Part shown: piece by piece, positions 1-6,760 of the stretch
Numbering within the stretch: the stretch's first letter is position 1
How the letters are laid out: every line of letters begins with the position of its first letter
Source of the DNA: Nitrospiraceae bacterium
GTDB lineage: Bacteria > Nitrospirota > Nitrospiria > Nitrospirales > Nitrospiraceae
DNA length: 11,905 nucleotides
Assembly (NCBI GenBank): GCA_025934615.1
Contig: JAICXS010000012.1
Location: forward strand, 1 to 11,905
Reading direction: 5' to 3'
Translations under genes and position numbers: made by a program
Notes under the pieces: model-generated
What the model was told of the DNA's origin: nothing
The model's input: only the letters and a program-made list of their open reading frames with translations
Database searches by the model: none

Positions 1-1
1 A

Positions 2-361
2 AGCGTGCAGTCCGTCAATGGGGATCGAATCGGAACAGCCACACGTTTTGCCGAAAAACATGGCGTCATTCTTGTTTTAAAAGGAGCGCGCACCATCGTA
101 GCAAAACCGGATGGGCGTGTAGCGATTTGTCCGACCGGCAATTCCGGCATGGCCACCGCCGGGACGGGTGATGCGCTCACCGGTATCATTGTCGGTTTAT
201 TGGCGCAGCAGTTGAATCCCTGGGATGCGGCATGCGTCGGGACCTATCTGCACGGATTGGCCGGCGACTTGGCCGCTGCCGAGTTTGGCCAAGCGGGAAT
301 GCTTGCCGGTGATTTGATTGCCCGAATACCCTTTGCGTTGAAACAGACCGTCCATGCGTAA
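2..361 (+). CDS. nnrD: ADP-dependent NAD(P)H-hydrate dehydratase, C-terminal part (5' end outside window)
   Basis: This is the C-terminal end of the YjeF_C/carbohydrate-kinase-like domain that dehydrates the damaged cofactors NADHX and NADPHX using ADP, a cytoplasmic metabolite-repair reaction. The family signature is plain: a VLKGA strand, then TGNSGMATAGTGDALTG, with the nucleotide-site GTGD at bases 161-172, followed by a helix and the YLHGLAGDLAA segment. The frame is open to the left edge, so the GTG at base 5 is not taken as a start. Many bacteria fuse this domain to an N-terminal NAD(P)HX epimerase (NnrE); whether that is so here cannot be seen. The gene overlaps the next one by 8 bases, suggesting coupled translation. 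The family assignment is secure; the partial length is due to the window edge. Confidence 0.93.
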   Translation, partial: SVQSVNGDRIGTATRFAEKHGVILVLKGARTIVAKPDGRVAICPTGNSGMATAGTGDALTGIIVGLLAQQLNPWDAACVGTYLHGLAGDLAAAEFGQAGMLAGDLIARIPFALKQTVHA

Positions 362-947
362 ACATCGCCAGGCACCATCGTCGACGCCCGCGGTGAAGTT
401 AACACCTACTTTCGACTCTACGTTCCCACTACCCTCATGGTCGCTCGCGTCCTGCTCTGTCGCAGATACGGAATGTCTCGGTGCCATGATTGGAAACGGC
501 GTGCAAGGGGGCGAAGTGTTTGCCTTGTATGGCGAAGTAGGAACAGGGAAAACGGCGTTGGTCCGAGGAATCGCCACAGGATTAGGCGCCGCGCCGCGTA
601 GCGTCAGTAGCCCCACGTTTGTCTTGATCCATGAATATCGTGGCCGACTTCCGCTGGCGCATGCCGATCTGTACCGACTTGAATCTGTGCAGACTGTGCC
701 GCATCTCGGCTTGGAGGAGTATTTCGATGGACGAACCATCGTCGCCGTCGAATGGGCTGAACGAGCAATGAGCGAACTGCCGATCGATCGGGTTGAAATA
801 CGGTTCGCACACCGCAGCGAGACTGAACGAACCATCATCCTCACTGCGACAGGACCATACTCGCATCAGGCCTTGACGAATATATTCGACCGGGACTCTT
901 CGAGTGCGACACAAGGCATAATCACATCTCTCCCTAAATCATCATGA
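354..947 (+). CDS. tsaE: tRNA threonylcarbamoyladenosine biosynthesis ATPase TsaE
   Basis: TsaE is the small P-loop ATPase that works with TsaB and TsaD to place the t6A modification at A37 of ANN-decoding tRNAs in the cytoplasm. Visible motifs are the Walker A GEVGTGKT (residues 60-67), SPTFVLIHEY (86-95), HADLYRLE (103-110) and EWAER (133-137), all in the expected order. At 197 residues it exceeds the usual 150-160: about 28-30 extra residues precede the family core and about 30 low-complexity, Ser/Thr-rich residues follow it. The ATG at 354 has no clear Shine-Dalgarno sequence but overlaps the nnrD end by 8 bases, so coupling is likely. A GTG at 393 is an alternative start. The stop overlaps the next start as ATGA. 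Adjacency of nnrD and tsaE is common in bacteria. Confidence 0.95.
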   Translation: MRKHRQAPSSTPAVKLTPTFDSTFPLPSWSLASCSVADTECLGAMIGNGVQGGEVFALYGEVGTGKTALVRGIATGLGAAPRSVSSPTFVLIHEYRGRLPLAHADLYRLESVQTVPHLGLEEYFDGRTIVAVEWAERAMSELPIDRVEIRFAHRSETERTIILTATGPYSHQALTNIFDRDSSSATQGIITSLPKSS

Positions 948-1276
948 TCAGACTCGTCTTGGTTGGAATATTGCTATTGTTGTCGCTCTCATTTTTCTTG
1001 CACAATCAGGAACAGGAAGTGACACTCCGCTATTTCTTCGGTCAACTATCAGCCTCAACGCCCATTTACAAGCCCATCCTTAGTGCATTCGCCATTGGGC
1101 TGCTGGTCGCCTCAATTCTCCTGTTCCCGGCATGGGTGCGGGGACGAATTGAGTTGAGACGCAAGACGAGGGCCTTGCAGGAAGCGGAAGCCGACCTGGA
1201 AGAACTGCGCCACTCCATCGGTAAACTCTCCCCTCCACCCGGAAATCCCTCTGAAGAGGAACTGCGTAATGACTGA
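944..1276 (+). CDS. LapA-domain (DUF1049) inner-membrane protein
   Basis: This is a 110-residue membrane protein with the DUF1049/LapA layout. There is an N-terminal hydrophobic helix (about residues 3-19), then a short periplasmic stretch containing HNQEQEVTLRYFFG, typical of the family. A second hydrophobic helix (about 45-65) leads to a charged cytoplasmic tail that looks helical or coiled-coil (about 68-95). In E. coli, LapA works with LapB in controlling lipopolysaccharide synthesis; whether this protein does so is inference, since the domain is widespread and often uncharacterised. Its start overlaps the tsaE stop by 4 bases and its end overlaps the mutS start by 8, so it is made from the same message. 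No separate ribosome-binding site is evident. Confidence 0.85.
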   Translation: MIRLVLVGILLLLSLSFFLHNQEQEVTLRYFFGQLSASTPIYKPILSAFAIGLLVASILLFPAWVRGRIELRRKTRALQEAEADLEELRHSIGKLSPPPGNPSEEELRND

Positions 1277-3920
1277 GGCCGAACTCTCCCCCCTGATGCG
1301 CCAATATTGGGAGGTCAAGCACGTCTATCAGGATGCCATTGTGTTCTTTCGCGTCGGCGACTTCTATGAGATGTTTTATCAAGATGCAGAAATCGCTTCC
1401 CGGTTGCTGAGCATCGCCCTGACGTCACGCGACAAGTCGAGCGCCAATCCGGTCCCGCTATGCGGAGTGCCCTATCACGCCGCGACCGGTTATATCGCCA
1501 AGTTGCTGAAAGCCGGTCGGACAGTGGCTCTTTGCGATCAAGTAGAAGACCCGAAGTCGGCCAAAGGCCTCGTGCGGCGGGAAGTCGTTCGCCTGTACAC
1601 TCCGGGAACGTTGACCGATACTGAATTCCTTCCATCCACGGAATCGATTGTTTTAGTCGCCATCGCATCTCCTGCTCAACTCTGTCATCAGATGTTTGCA
1701 GCGCAGTTTGGGCTCGCCGCGCTCGATTCATCAACGGGAGAATTTTGGGTCACGGAATTTTTTGGCGAAGCCGCCTCGACCGACTTGCACGACGAACTGT
1801 ATCGTATAGAACCTCGCGAACTGTTGTATTCCTCCTCTCTGCCTCCAGCGGTGCAATCCGGCCTGCAATTGATTCGAGGGGCACGACTTTGCCCGCAAAA
1901 CGGCGCGTCTCTCGGTCTTATAGAGGCACAACGTCTACTGCACGAGCACTTCGGCGTGGCGTCGTTGGATGGATTCGGGTGCCGCGGGCTGAGCCTCGGA
2001 GTTCAAGCCGCCGGCATGGTGCTGCGTTATGTACAAGACACCCGGCCGACGGTCAACCTGAGGCATATCGCCCGTTTGCAAATCCGGCACGGCCAGCAGA
2101 CCATGCATCTTGATAGCAACACAATTTGCAACTTGGAACTGCTCAAATCACTGTCCGACGGCAGACAGGATGCCACACTACGTGCAGTCTTAGAGAAGAC
2201 GGTCTCAGCGATGGGCGGACGCCTGCTACGGGAATGGATTGTACGGCCTTTGCTTCGCCCTGCTGCTATTCATGCGCGTCATGAAGCGGTGGATGAACTG
2301 TTTAAGGAGATGTCTGTCCGCATGGCTATCCGGGCCGCACTTCGAACCGTTCAGGATATCGTGCGCCTGAGTGGCCGCCTCTCAATGGGGGCCGCCACCC
2401 CTCGGGAACTGCTGGCACTGCAACAATCGGTGGTGCCTCTGCCGCAGTTACGAGCCGTACTGTCCTCACTCAAGGCGCCGTTGCTTCAGGAGCTCGTTCA
2501 AGAATGGGATGAGTTGACCGATGTGCATGACCTGATTGCACGGACGATCCTTCCGGATGCGCCTACGACAATCCGGGAAGGGGGCATCATCCAAGACGGG
2601 TATCATGGCAGCCTCGATGAGCTTCGCCGTACTTGCCGGGAAGGAAAACAGTGGATCGCTAAATTAGAACTTCAGGAACGAGAACGAACAGGGATTGAAT
2701 CGCTAAAAATTCGCTTCAATCACGTCTTCGGCTATTACATTGAAGTGACCAAGGCCAATGCGGCTCGTGTCCCCGACCGTTACGTTCGGAAACAAACGCT
2801 GGCCAACGCCGAGCGATTTACCACGACAGAGCTGAAAGAGTTGGAAAGCCGAGTGACAGGCGCGGATGTAAAACTCATTGCTCTGGAGCAAGACTTATTT
2901 GAGCAAATTCGATCGCAGTTGGCGAAGGAGGCACCGAGATTACAGGCTATGGGATCCGTCCTCGCGGTCATCGATGTCGTCGCGAGCTTGGCTGAAACTG
3001 CCGCCCTCCATCGATACGTTCGCCCTAGGCTACATGAGGAAGGAACAATTCATATAGTCGAAGGCCGACATCCCGTCGTGGAACATCTTGGTTCGACGGA
3101 AGGATTTATCCCCAATGACACGTATCTCAATTTGGATCAGAATCGCTTGATTGTGTTAACGGGGCCCAATATGGCCGGAAAAAGCACGTACCTCAGGCAA
3201 ATTGCTCTCATTGTGCTCCTGGCCCAAATAGGGAGCTTTGTTCCAGCCCGTAGCGCAGAGATCGGTGTCGTAGACCGAATCTTCACACGCATCGGTGCCA
3301 GCGATAATCTCGCGGCGGGCCAGAGTACATTTATGGTGGAAATGACCGAAACCGCCCAAATTTTGCATTGCGCGACGCGTCGCAGTCTCAGTATTCTGGA
3401 TGAAATCGGGCGAGGAACCAGTACCTACGACGGGTTGAGCATCGCGTGGGCTGTGGCGGAGTATATCTTGGATCCAGACCGCCTCGGTGCTCGAACTCTA
3501 TTCGCCACGCATTACCATGAGATGACTGAATTAGCTCATCAGCGTGAAGGGGCGAAAAATTATACGGTCTTGGTCAAGGAGCGTGGGGAACAAGTGCTTT
3601 TTCTTAGAAAGATTGTGGAGGGCGGAGCTGATCGCAGCTATGGCATTCATGTCGCCCAATTAGCCGGGTTGCCCCCTGCCGTCATTACTCGAGCCCGAGA
3701 AGTATTGGCTCAATTAGAGTCAGCCAACATTTCCTCATCGAACCAGCACCTAGTAAGTACCGACGGCGGTACAAACCAACGTCTTCCTGATCCGACGCTG
3801 CCTGCTCCCCATCCTATCATCGATGAAGTCCGGCAAATGGATCTATTCTCAATGACTCCACTAGAGGCCCTTAATAGATTGGCGGACCTTCAGCGTCGGT
3901 TAGATGAACCCGCAAAATAA
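1269..3920 (+). CDS. mutS: DNA mismatch repair protein MutS
   Basis: MutS recognises base mismatches and small loops behind the replication fork and, with ATP, recruits MutL. All domains are present in 883 residues (E. coli MutS has 853). The mismatch-reading Phe-x-Glu lies in GDFYEMF (F32, E34). The lever and clamp regions follow, then the ABC-type ATPase with Walker A GPNMAGKST (632-640), the signature segment, Walker B ILDEIGRGTST (D711, E712) and the switch His in ATHYH (H748). A variable linker (about 808-850) leads to QMDLF (856-860), which matches the sliding-clamp-binding consensus QxxLF, and a helical C-terminal tail. An AGAGGA at 1255-1260 sits 8 nt before the ATG, so the start is well supported. 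It is the last gene of its run, followed by a strong terminator. This is MutS1-type rather than MutS2: the mismatch domain is present and no Smr domain follows. Confidence 0.98.
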   Translation: MTEAELSPLMRQYWEVKHVYQDAIVFFRVGDFYEMFYQDAEIASRLLSIALTSRDKSSANPVPLCGVPYHAATGYIAKLLKAGRTVALCDQVEDPKSAKGLVRREVVRLYTPGTLTDTEFLPSTESIVLVAIASPAQLCHQMFAAQFGLAALDSSTGEFWVTEFFGEAASTDLHDELYRIEPRELLYSSSLPPAVQSGLQLIRGARLCPQNGASLGLIEAQRLLHEHFGVASLDGFGCRGLSLGVQAAGMVLRYVQDTRPTVNLRHIARLQIRHGQQTMHLDSNTICNLELLKSLSDGRQDATLRAVLEKTVSAMGGRLLREWIVRPLLRPAAIHARHEAVDELFKEMSVRMAIRAALRTVQDIVRLSGRLSMGAATPRELLALQQSVVPLPQLRAVLSSLKAPLLQELVQEWDELTDVHDLIARTILPDAPTTIREGGIIQDGYHGSLDELRRTCREGKQWIAKLELQERERTGIESLKIRFNHVFGYYIEVTKANAARVPDRYVRKQTLANAERFTTTELKELESRVTGADVKLIALEQDLFEQIRSQLAKEAPRLQAMGSVLAVIDVVASLAETAALHRYVRPRLHEEGTIHIVEGRHPVVEHLGSTEGFIPNDTYLNLDQNRLIVLTGPNMAGKSTYLRQIALIVLLAQIGSFVPARSAEIGVVDRIFTRIGASDNLAAGQSTFMVEMTETAQILHCATRRSLSILDEIGRGTSTYDGLSIAWAVAEYILDPDRLGARTLFATHYHEMTELAHQREGAKNYTVLVKERGEQVLFLRKIVEGGADRSYGIHVAQLAGLPPAVITRAREVLAQLESANISSSNQHLVSTDGGTNQRLPDPTLPAPHPIIDEVRQMDLFSMTPLEALNRLADLQRRLDEPAK

Positions 3921-3955
3921 AAAAAGGCGATGGCCTGTTGAGCCATCGCCTTTTT
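3921..3955. terminator. Bidirectional rho-independent terminator
   Basis: The arms at 3921-3934 and 3942-3955 are perfect 14-base complements around a 7-nt loop (3935-3941). Each arm has a run of five A or T at its outer end, so either strand gives a GC-rich stem followed by a U tract. It lies directly after the mutS stop and 16 nt beyond the end of the converging gene at 3972, so it probably ends both transcripts. Confidence 0.93.
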
Positions 3956-3971
3956 CACGCATTTCCTAAGT

Positions 3972-4646
3972 TCAGTGGCTGCTGCTTGAGCCTTTTCCTT
4001 CATTATATGGAGCGGTCCAAGGAATTAGACCAGCAACCGGCTTTCCGCCAGGCAGTAAAACATCATACTGCATAGGAAGAGTTTTTTCTCCCTTTGGCGT
4101 CGTGTTCAACTCTTGCTTGCCCTTGTAGCAAGCGGCATCATAGTCACTCTTTCCTTCGCAATCCTTCATCCGAAGAGAGGAAATACTTCGAGGCTGGTTT
4201 GGTTCGCCAGCGTTTTCAGTAAGTTTCTTTACGGAAGAAATAACACGCCGATTCTGCTCGACTTCTTGCGCCGTAAATTCCACAAGGGTGGTCGGGGAGC
4301 CTGGCGGTACTTCCTTTGCGGCAGCCGGTCCCGCGTGGGGTCGCGCCATTGACTTCAGTTGGTCAAAGATTTCCTTGTTGGCTGCATAAAATTTCAGATT
4401 CTTCCCTGGATGAACTTTCTGCCAAAAATATCCGCTCTCGGCATTTCCGCCGAAGACCGCAATGTTGATCCAGACTGCCTCATCGTACGGGTCGAGAATG
4501 ATCACCCGCCCTTGGAGCGTAGTCGGCTTGCTCATGTCCCCCCACTCGAACCGCTCCTGGAACGCTTCGATTGCAAGGGCGGTCGTGGCCATGCCGGCGA
4601 CAAGAGCCATGGCGACGACAAATGCCCATCCCTTCGTCTGTGTCAT
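3972..4646 (-). CDS. Exported protein of unknown function (224 aa), second gene of a two-gene module
   Basis: I do not recognise this family. The protein starts with a clear Sec signal peptide: MTQTKGW, a hydrophobic core at about 8-20, and a likely cut after TALA at residue 25. The mature part has no membrane segment, so it is probably periplasmic or secreted. A strand-like segment LQGRVIILDP (44-53) is followed by alternating hydrophobic residues, SGYFW (71-75), KEIFDQL (91-97), and an Ala/Pro-rich linker near 102-118. Two cysteines 10 apart (C163, C173) could form a disulfide. The C-terminus is Gly/Pro-rich and ends in a run of serines and a histidine. The start is fixed by AAGGAGGG 7 nt upstream. 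It lies 55 nt after the other exported-protein gene on the same strand and shares a weak sequence pattern with it. An OB- or SH3-like barrel is conceivable from the strand pattern but unproven. Confidence 0.8.
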   Translation of the reverse strand: MTQTKGWAFVVAMALVAGMATTALAIEAFQERFEWGDMSKPTTLQGRVIILDPYDEAVWINIAVFGGNAESGYFWQKVHPGKNLKFYAANKEIFDQLKSMARPHAGPAAAKEVPPGSPTTLVEFTAQEVEQNRRVISSVKKLTENAGEPNQPRSISSLRMKDCEGKSDYDAACYKGKQELNTTPKGEKTLPMQYDVLLPGGKPVAGLIPWTAPYNEGKGSSSSH

Positions 4647-4653
4647 GATTGCA

Positions 4654-4662
4654 CCCTCCTTA
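4654..4662 (-). promoter_or_regulatory. Strong ribosome-binding site of the 224-aa exported protein
   Basis: On the minus strand this reads TAAGGAGGG, near-perfect complementarity to the 3' end of 16S rRNA, 7 nt before the ATG at 4646. The same AAGGAGGG with the same 7-nt spacing precedes the upstream partner gene, suggesting both are made at high and similar levels. Confidence 0.85.
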
Positions 4663-4701
4663 CCACGTTCTATTAATAATAATTATCGGCAAATACAAAT
4701 G

Positions 4702-5217
4702 CTAATCCTTGAGTACCTTGAATCCAGTAATGGTCCGACCATCCAGCGTGACTTCCATCGCAACGAGATCCTGTGAGGCCTTAATAATCTGATCCATCAA
4801 TGCCTTATCCTTCACACTTAAGCGAACCGTAGTCGCGGCATGATACCAACCGGAATACGGATTATTCTTCTCAGGTCCACCGGTAAATCCCCATGCACAG
4901 CAGGTAAAGAGAGGATCAGGCGGCTTCACGTCCAAATCGCTCGATGATCGGCCGACCGGATTTCCTGAAGCCGGATCGCCGGTATTCCAATATTGAACAC
5001 CGAAGAGAATTTCCTTGTCGGGATTATCTGCCCACTGGGACCAGACCCGACCTTTTAAACTCTTAACCGGTTCACCCTTCAAGGCTTGCCCCCCGGCAAT
5101 TTTGCTGGATACGCCGCCGGCGCCAGGCGGATCATCTGCTGCGACAGCAAGCCCGGAAGTCAGCACGCTCGCACAAAACACTGTAGATATTGCGGCTATG
5201 ATAACGCCTCTTCTCAT
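4702..5217 (-). CDS. Exported protein of unknown function (171 aa), first gene of a two-gene module
   Basis: I do not recognise this family. The frame stays open upstream to a GTG at 5334, but the start is placed at the ATG at 5217. There AAGGAGGG lies 7 nt upstream and the protein then begins with a textbook signal peptide: MRRG, a hydrophobic core at about 5-24, and a likely cut after AVA or AVAA (residues 26-27). The mature part has LKGRV (54-58), a stretch rich in Gly, Asn, Pro and Ser (about 78-120) that contains adjacent cysteines C106-C107, YSGWY (121-125), KALMDQI (138-144), and a C-terminal strand-rich end with RTITGFKVL. No transmembrane segment is seen after the signal, so it is likely periplasmic or secreted. 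C15 lies inside the signal core without a proper lipobox, so it is not called a lipoprotein. Spaced motifs shared with the downstream gene suggest diverged paralogs. Confidence 0.78.
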   Translation of the reverse strand: MRRGVIIAAISTVFCASVLTSGLAVAADDPPGAGGVSSKIAGGQALKGEPVKSLKGRVWSQWADNPDKEILFGVQYWNTGDPASGNPVGRSSSDLDVKPPDPLFTCCAWGFTGGPEKNNPYSGWYHAATTVRLSVKDKALMDQIIKASQDLVAMEVTLDGRTITGFKVLKD

Positions 5218-5224
5218 ACCTTGT

Positions 5225-5232
5225 CCCTCCTT
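5225..5232 (-). promoter_or_regulatory. Ribosome-binding site that fixes the 5217 start
   Basis: The minus strand reads AAGGAGGG, 7 nt before the ATG at 5217. In the longer open frame these bases would encode Lys-Glu-Gly just before that Met, so the longer reading is best seen as translated leader rather than protein. Confidence 0.85.
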
Positions 5233-5257
5233 CATAAGATCCCACATAATACCCTCT

Positions 5258-5320
5258 CTAAGAGATCGAGAAAAAATGATACTCAAAAGGCCTAAAGAAA
5301 GAGAAAGATGCTCCGGACAT
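5258..5320 (-). other. Possible 20-codon leader ORF in the 5' leader of the exported-protein module
   Basis: An ATG at 5320 opens a 20-codon frame rich in Phe and Ser that ends in TAG at 5258, about 40 nt before the start at 5217. A strong AAAGGAGG lies upstream, but its last G is 13 nt from the ATG, longer than usual. It may be a leader peptide or chance; the sequence alone cannot decide. Confidence 0.25.
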
Positions 5321-5347
5321 GAAAAAGTGCGCACCTCCTTTCTCTTT
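5298..5347 (-). repeat. Inverted repeat in the leader of the exported-protein module
   Basis: The arms 5298-5307 and 5338-5347 are perfect 10-base complements separated by 30 nt. In the minus-strand RNA the left arm reads AAAGAGAAAG and the right arm CTTTCTCTTT. The AAAG end of the first arm overlaps the start of the orphan AAAGGAGGTG, so pairing would partly cover that site. The stem is AT-rich and the loop large, so stability is uncertain. Confidence 0.5.
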
Positions 5348-5402
5348 TATTCTTCTCTTCTCTGCACATTCGCACGAAAGGATTACTCATAAGTAGGAGG
5401 TG

Positions 5403-5431
5403 ATCGTACTCAATCATATAAGGCTTGTCAA
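5403..5431 (-). promoter_or_regulatory. Sigma-70-type promoter of the exported-protein module
   Basis: On the minus strand a perfect -35 TTGACA (5426-5431) is followed after 17 nt by TACGAT (5403-5408), four of six matches to TATAAT. It lies in the gap between the M16 peptidase stop and the first exported-protein gene and points at that gene. The start of transcription would fall near 5396, leaving a leader of about 180 nt. Confidence 0.6.
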
Positions 5432-5478
5432 GAAATTATTTGGGCTGATTGGCCATCGGAATTTACATGCAACATGAT

Positions 5479-5496
5479 AAAAAGAATGATCTTTTT
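5479..5496 (-). terminator. Weak hairpin downstream of the M16 peptidase gene
   Basis: The arms AAAAAGA (5479-5485) and TCTTTTT (5490-5496) are perfect 7-base complements around a 4-nt loop, about 10 nt after the peptidase stop. The stem has only one G-C pair, so it is a poor terminator on its own. It is the only candidate before the next promoter, and read-through into the exported-protein module is possible. Confidence 0.35.
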
Positions 5497-5505
5497 CCGT
5501 TAAGA

Positions 5506-6759
5506 CTAATTCAAGGCACTGTGAAGCGAGCGCTGTGAAATCGGACCGATAGCCGTCACGGATAGAGACTCAAAATCGAAGAGCTCATGAACGAGGCGAA
5601 GTATTTGATCGCCTGAAATCCGATCAATTTCAGTCGTCATTTCTTCCAGTGAGAGATGCCGGCCATGATACAGCTCATCTTTAGCCAATTTACTCATGCG
5701 GCTCTGGGTACTTTCCACACTGAGCATGAGTCCGCCTTTTATCTGGTCTTTTACTCGCTGCAATTCCTTCTTGTCTATTCCGTATCGATGAAAGCGCTTC
5801 ATCTCGCGGCGCACCAGTTCGATCACGCGGGCGGCTTCACGAGGTCTGGTCGCAGCATAGACGGTCAATGTGCCGGTATCCGAATAGGAAGAAGCATAGG
5901 AATAAATGGAGTAGGCCAAGCCGCGCTTCTCGCGAACTTCTTGAAACAATCTTGAGCTGACACTCCCTCCGACCGCCGCATTTAACGCATAGAGTGCATA
6001 TTGGTCCTTGTGATCTAGCCGAAGCCCCTTCAGACCGAGACAGACATGCGCCTGTTGAAGTGGTTTGCGGCGTGTGTATAGACCCGCACGGACTGCTGGC
6101 GACCAGCGATTAAGCTTTGGCCGTTGTGGTTTGCTGAAATTGCCGAAGCACCGGCTTAAGAGAGGGACCATCTCCTTTATATGGAAATTCCCGGCGACCG
6201 AAATCACCGTTTCAGCGGGATGATAATGAGCATCCACGAACTTAAGGAGGCGCGCACGCCCTAATCCTTTGATCACGGCAGCCTGCCCGAGAATGGGGCG
6301 TCCAAGAGGATGTCCGTTAAATGCCTGTTCCATATGCCAATCCTGAACGAGATCTTCAGGATCGTCCTCGACCATTCGGACTTCTTCAAGAACGACCTGT
6401 TTTTCTTTTTCGATTTCTTTCGATGCAAATTTTGCGTGGTGAAAGAGATCCGACAGGAGTGCCAGGGCTTGGGATAGATGTTGATCGAGGACTTTGACGT
6501 AGAAGGTCGTTGTTTCGCGTCCAGTGAAGGCGTTCATTTCGCCGCCCAATGCATCGATCTCCCGTGAGATTTGCATGGCGGACCGAGTGCGAGTGCCTTT
6601 GAAGAACATATGCTCGGTGAAGTGAGAGAAGCCTTCTTCCCCCTTTTCTTCATCGCGCGATCCGACATTCACCCAGATGCCGACGGTAACGGATTTGGCG
6701 GACGGCATGCGTTCCGTCACGACACGGACTCCGTTATCGAGCACTATTTTTCGATACAT
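5506..6759 (-). CDS. M16 family (pitrilysin/processing-peptidase-like) zinc metallopeptidase
   Basis: The 417-residue protein is a single M16B-type unit related to B. subtilis MlpA (YmxG) and mitochondrial processing peptidase. The inverted zinc motif HFTEH (46-50) is intact, and the third zinc ligand is expected at E126 in VVLEEVRM. The second half carries the usual FQEVREKRGLAYSIYSY segment (272-288) that contributes Arg and Tyr to substrate binding. No signal peptide is visible, so it is probably cytoplasmic and may degrade peptides or process a protein; the true substrate is unknown. Its ATG lies one base after the pnp stop (TAA-T-ATG) with no Shine-Dalgarno sequence, so translation must be coupled to pnp. 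The position after pnp matches many nusA-infB operons. The length is normal for this subfamily, and active-site residues show no loss. Confidence 0.95.
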   Translation of the reverse strand: MYRKIVLDNGVRVVTERMPSAKSVTVGIWVNVGSRDEEKGEEGFSHFTEHMFFKGTRTRSAMQISREIDALGGEMNAFTGRETTTFYVKVLDQHLSQALALLSDLFHHAKFASKEIEKEKQVVLEEVRMVEDDPEDLVQDWHMEQAFNGHPLGRPILGQAAVIKGLGRARLLKFVDAHYHPAETVISVAGNFHIKEMVPLLSRCFGNFSKPQRPKLNRWSPAVRAGLYTRRKPLQQAHVCLGLKGLRLDHKDQYALYALNAAVGGSVSSRLFQEVREKRGLAYSIYSYASSYSDTGTLTVYAATRPREAARVIELVRREMKRFHRYGIDKKELQRVKDQIKGGLMLSVESTQSRMSKLAKDELYHGRHLSLEEMTTEIDRISGDQILRLVHELFDFESLSVTAIGPISQRSLHSALN

Positions 6760-6760
6760 A

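Noticed and set aside
197..844. Long minus-strand open frame across nnrD and tsaE
   Set aside because: It is the shadow of two clearly recognised plus-strand genes, with Arg/Ser-rich, low-complexity translation and no ribosome-binding site.
5218..5334. N-terminal extension of the 171-aa exported protein to the GTG at 5334
   Set aside because: The GTG lies inside the Shine-Dalgarno-like AAAGGAGGTG itself, too close to be used, and the extension would bury the signal peptide 39 residues inside the protein.
5015..5392. Plus-strand 125-codon open frame opposite the exported-protein module
   Set aside because: It lies antisense to the gene, its leader and its ribosome-binding site; it has no recognisable start signal and no protein-like composition.
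5395..5477. A plus-strand small gene after the perfect AGGAGGTGA at 5395-5403
   Set aside because: The only start close by is a GTG within the motif itself and the frame is 25 codons of no known type; the motif is better explained as the complement of the module's leader element.
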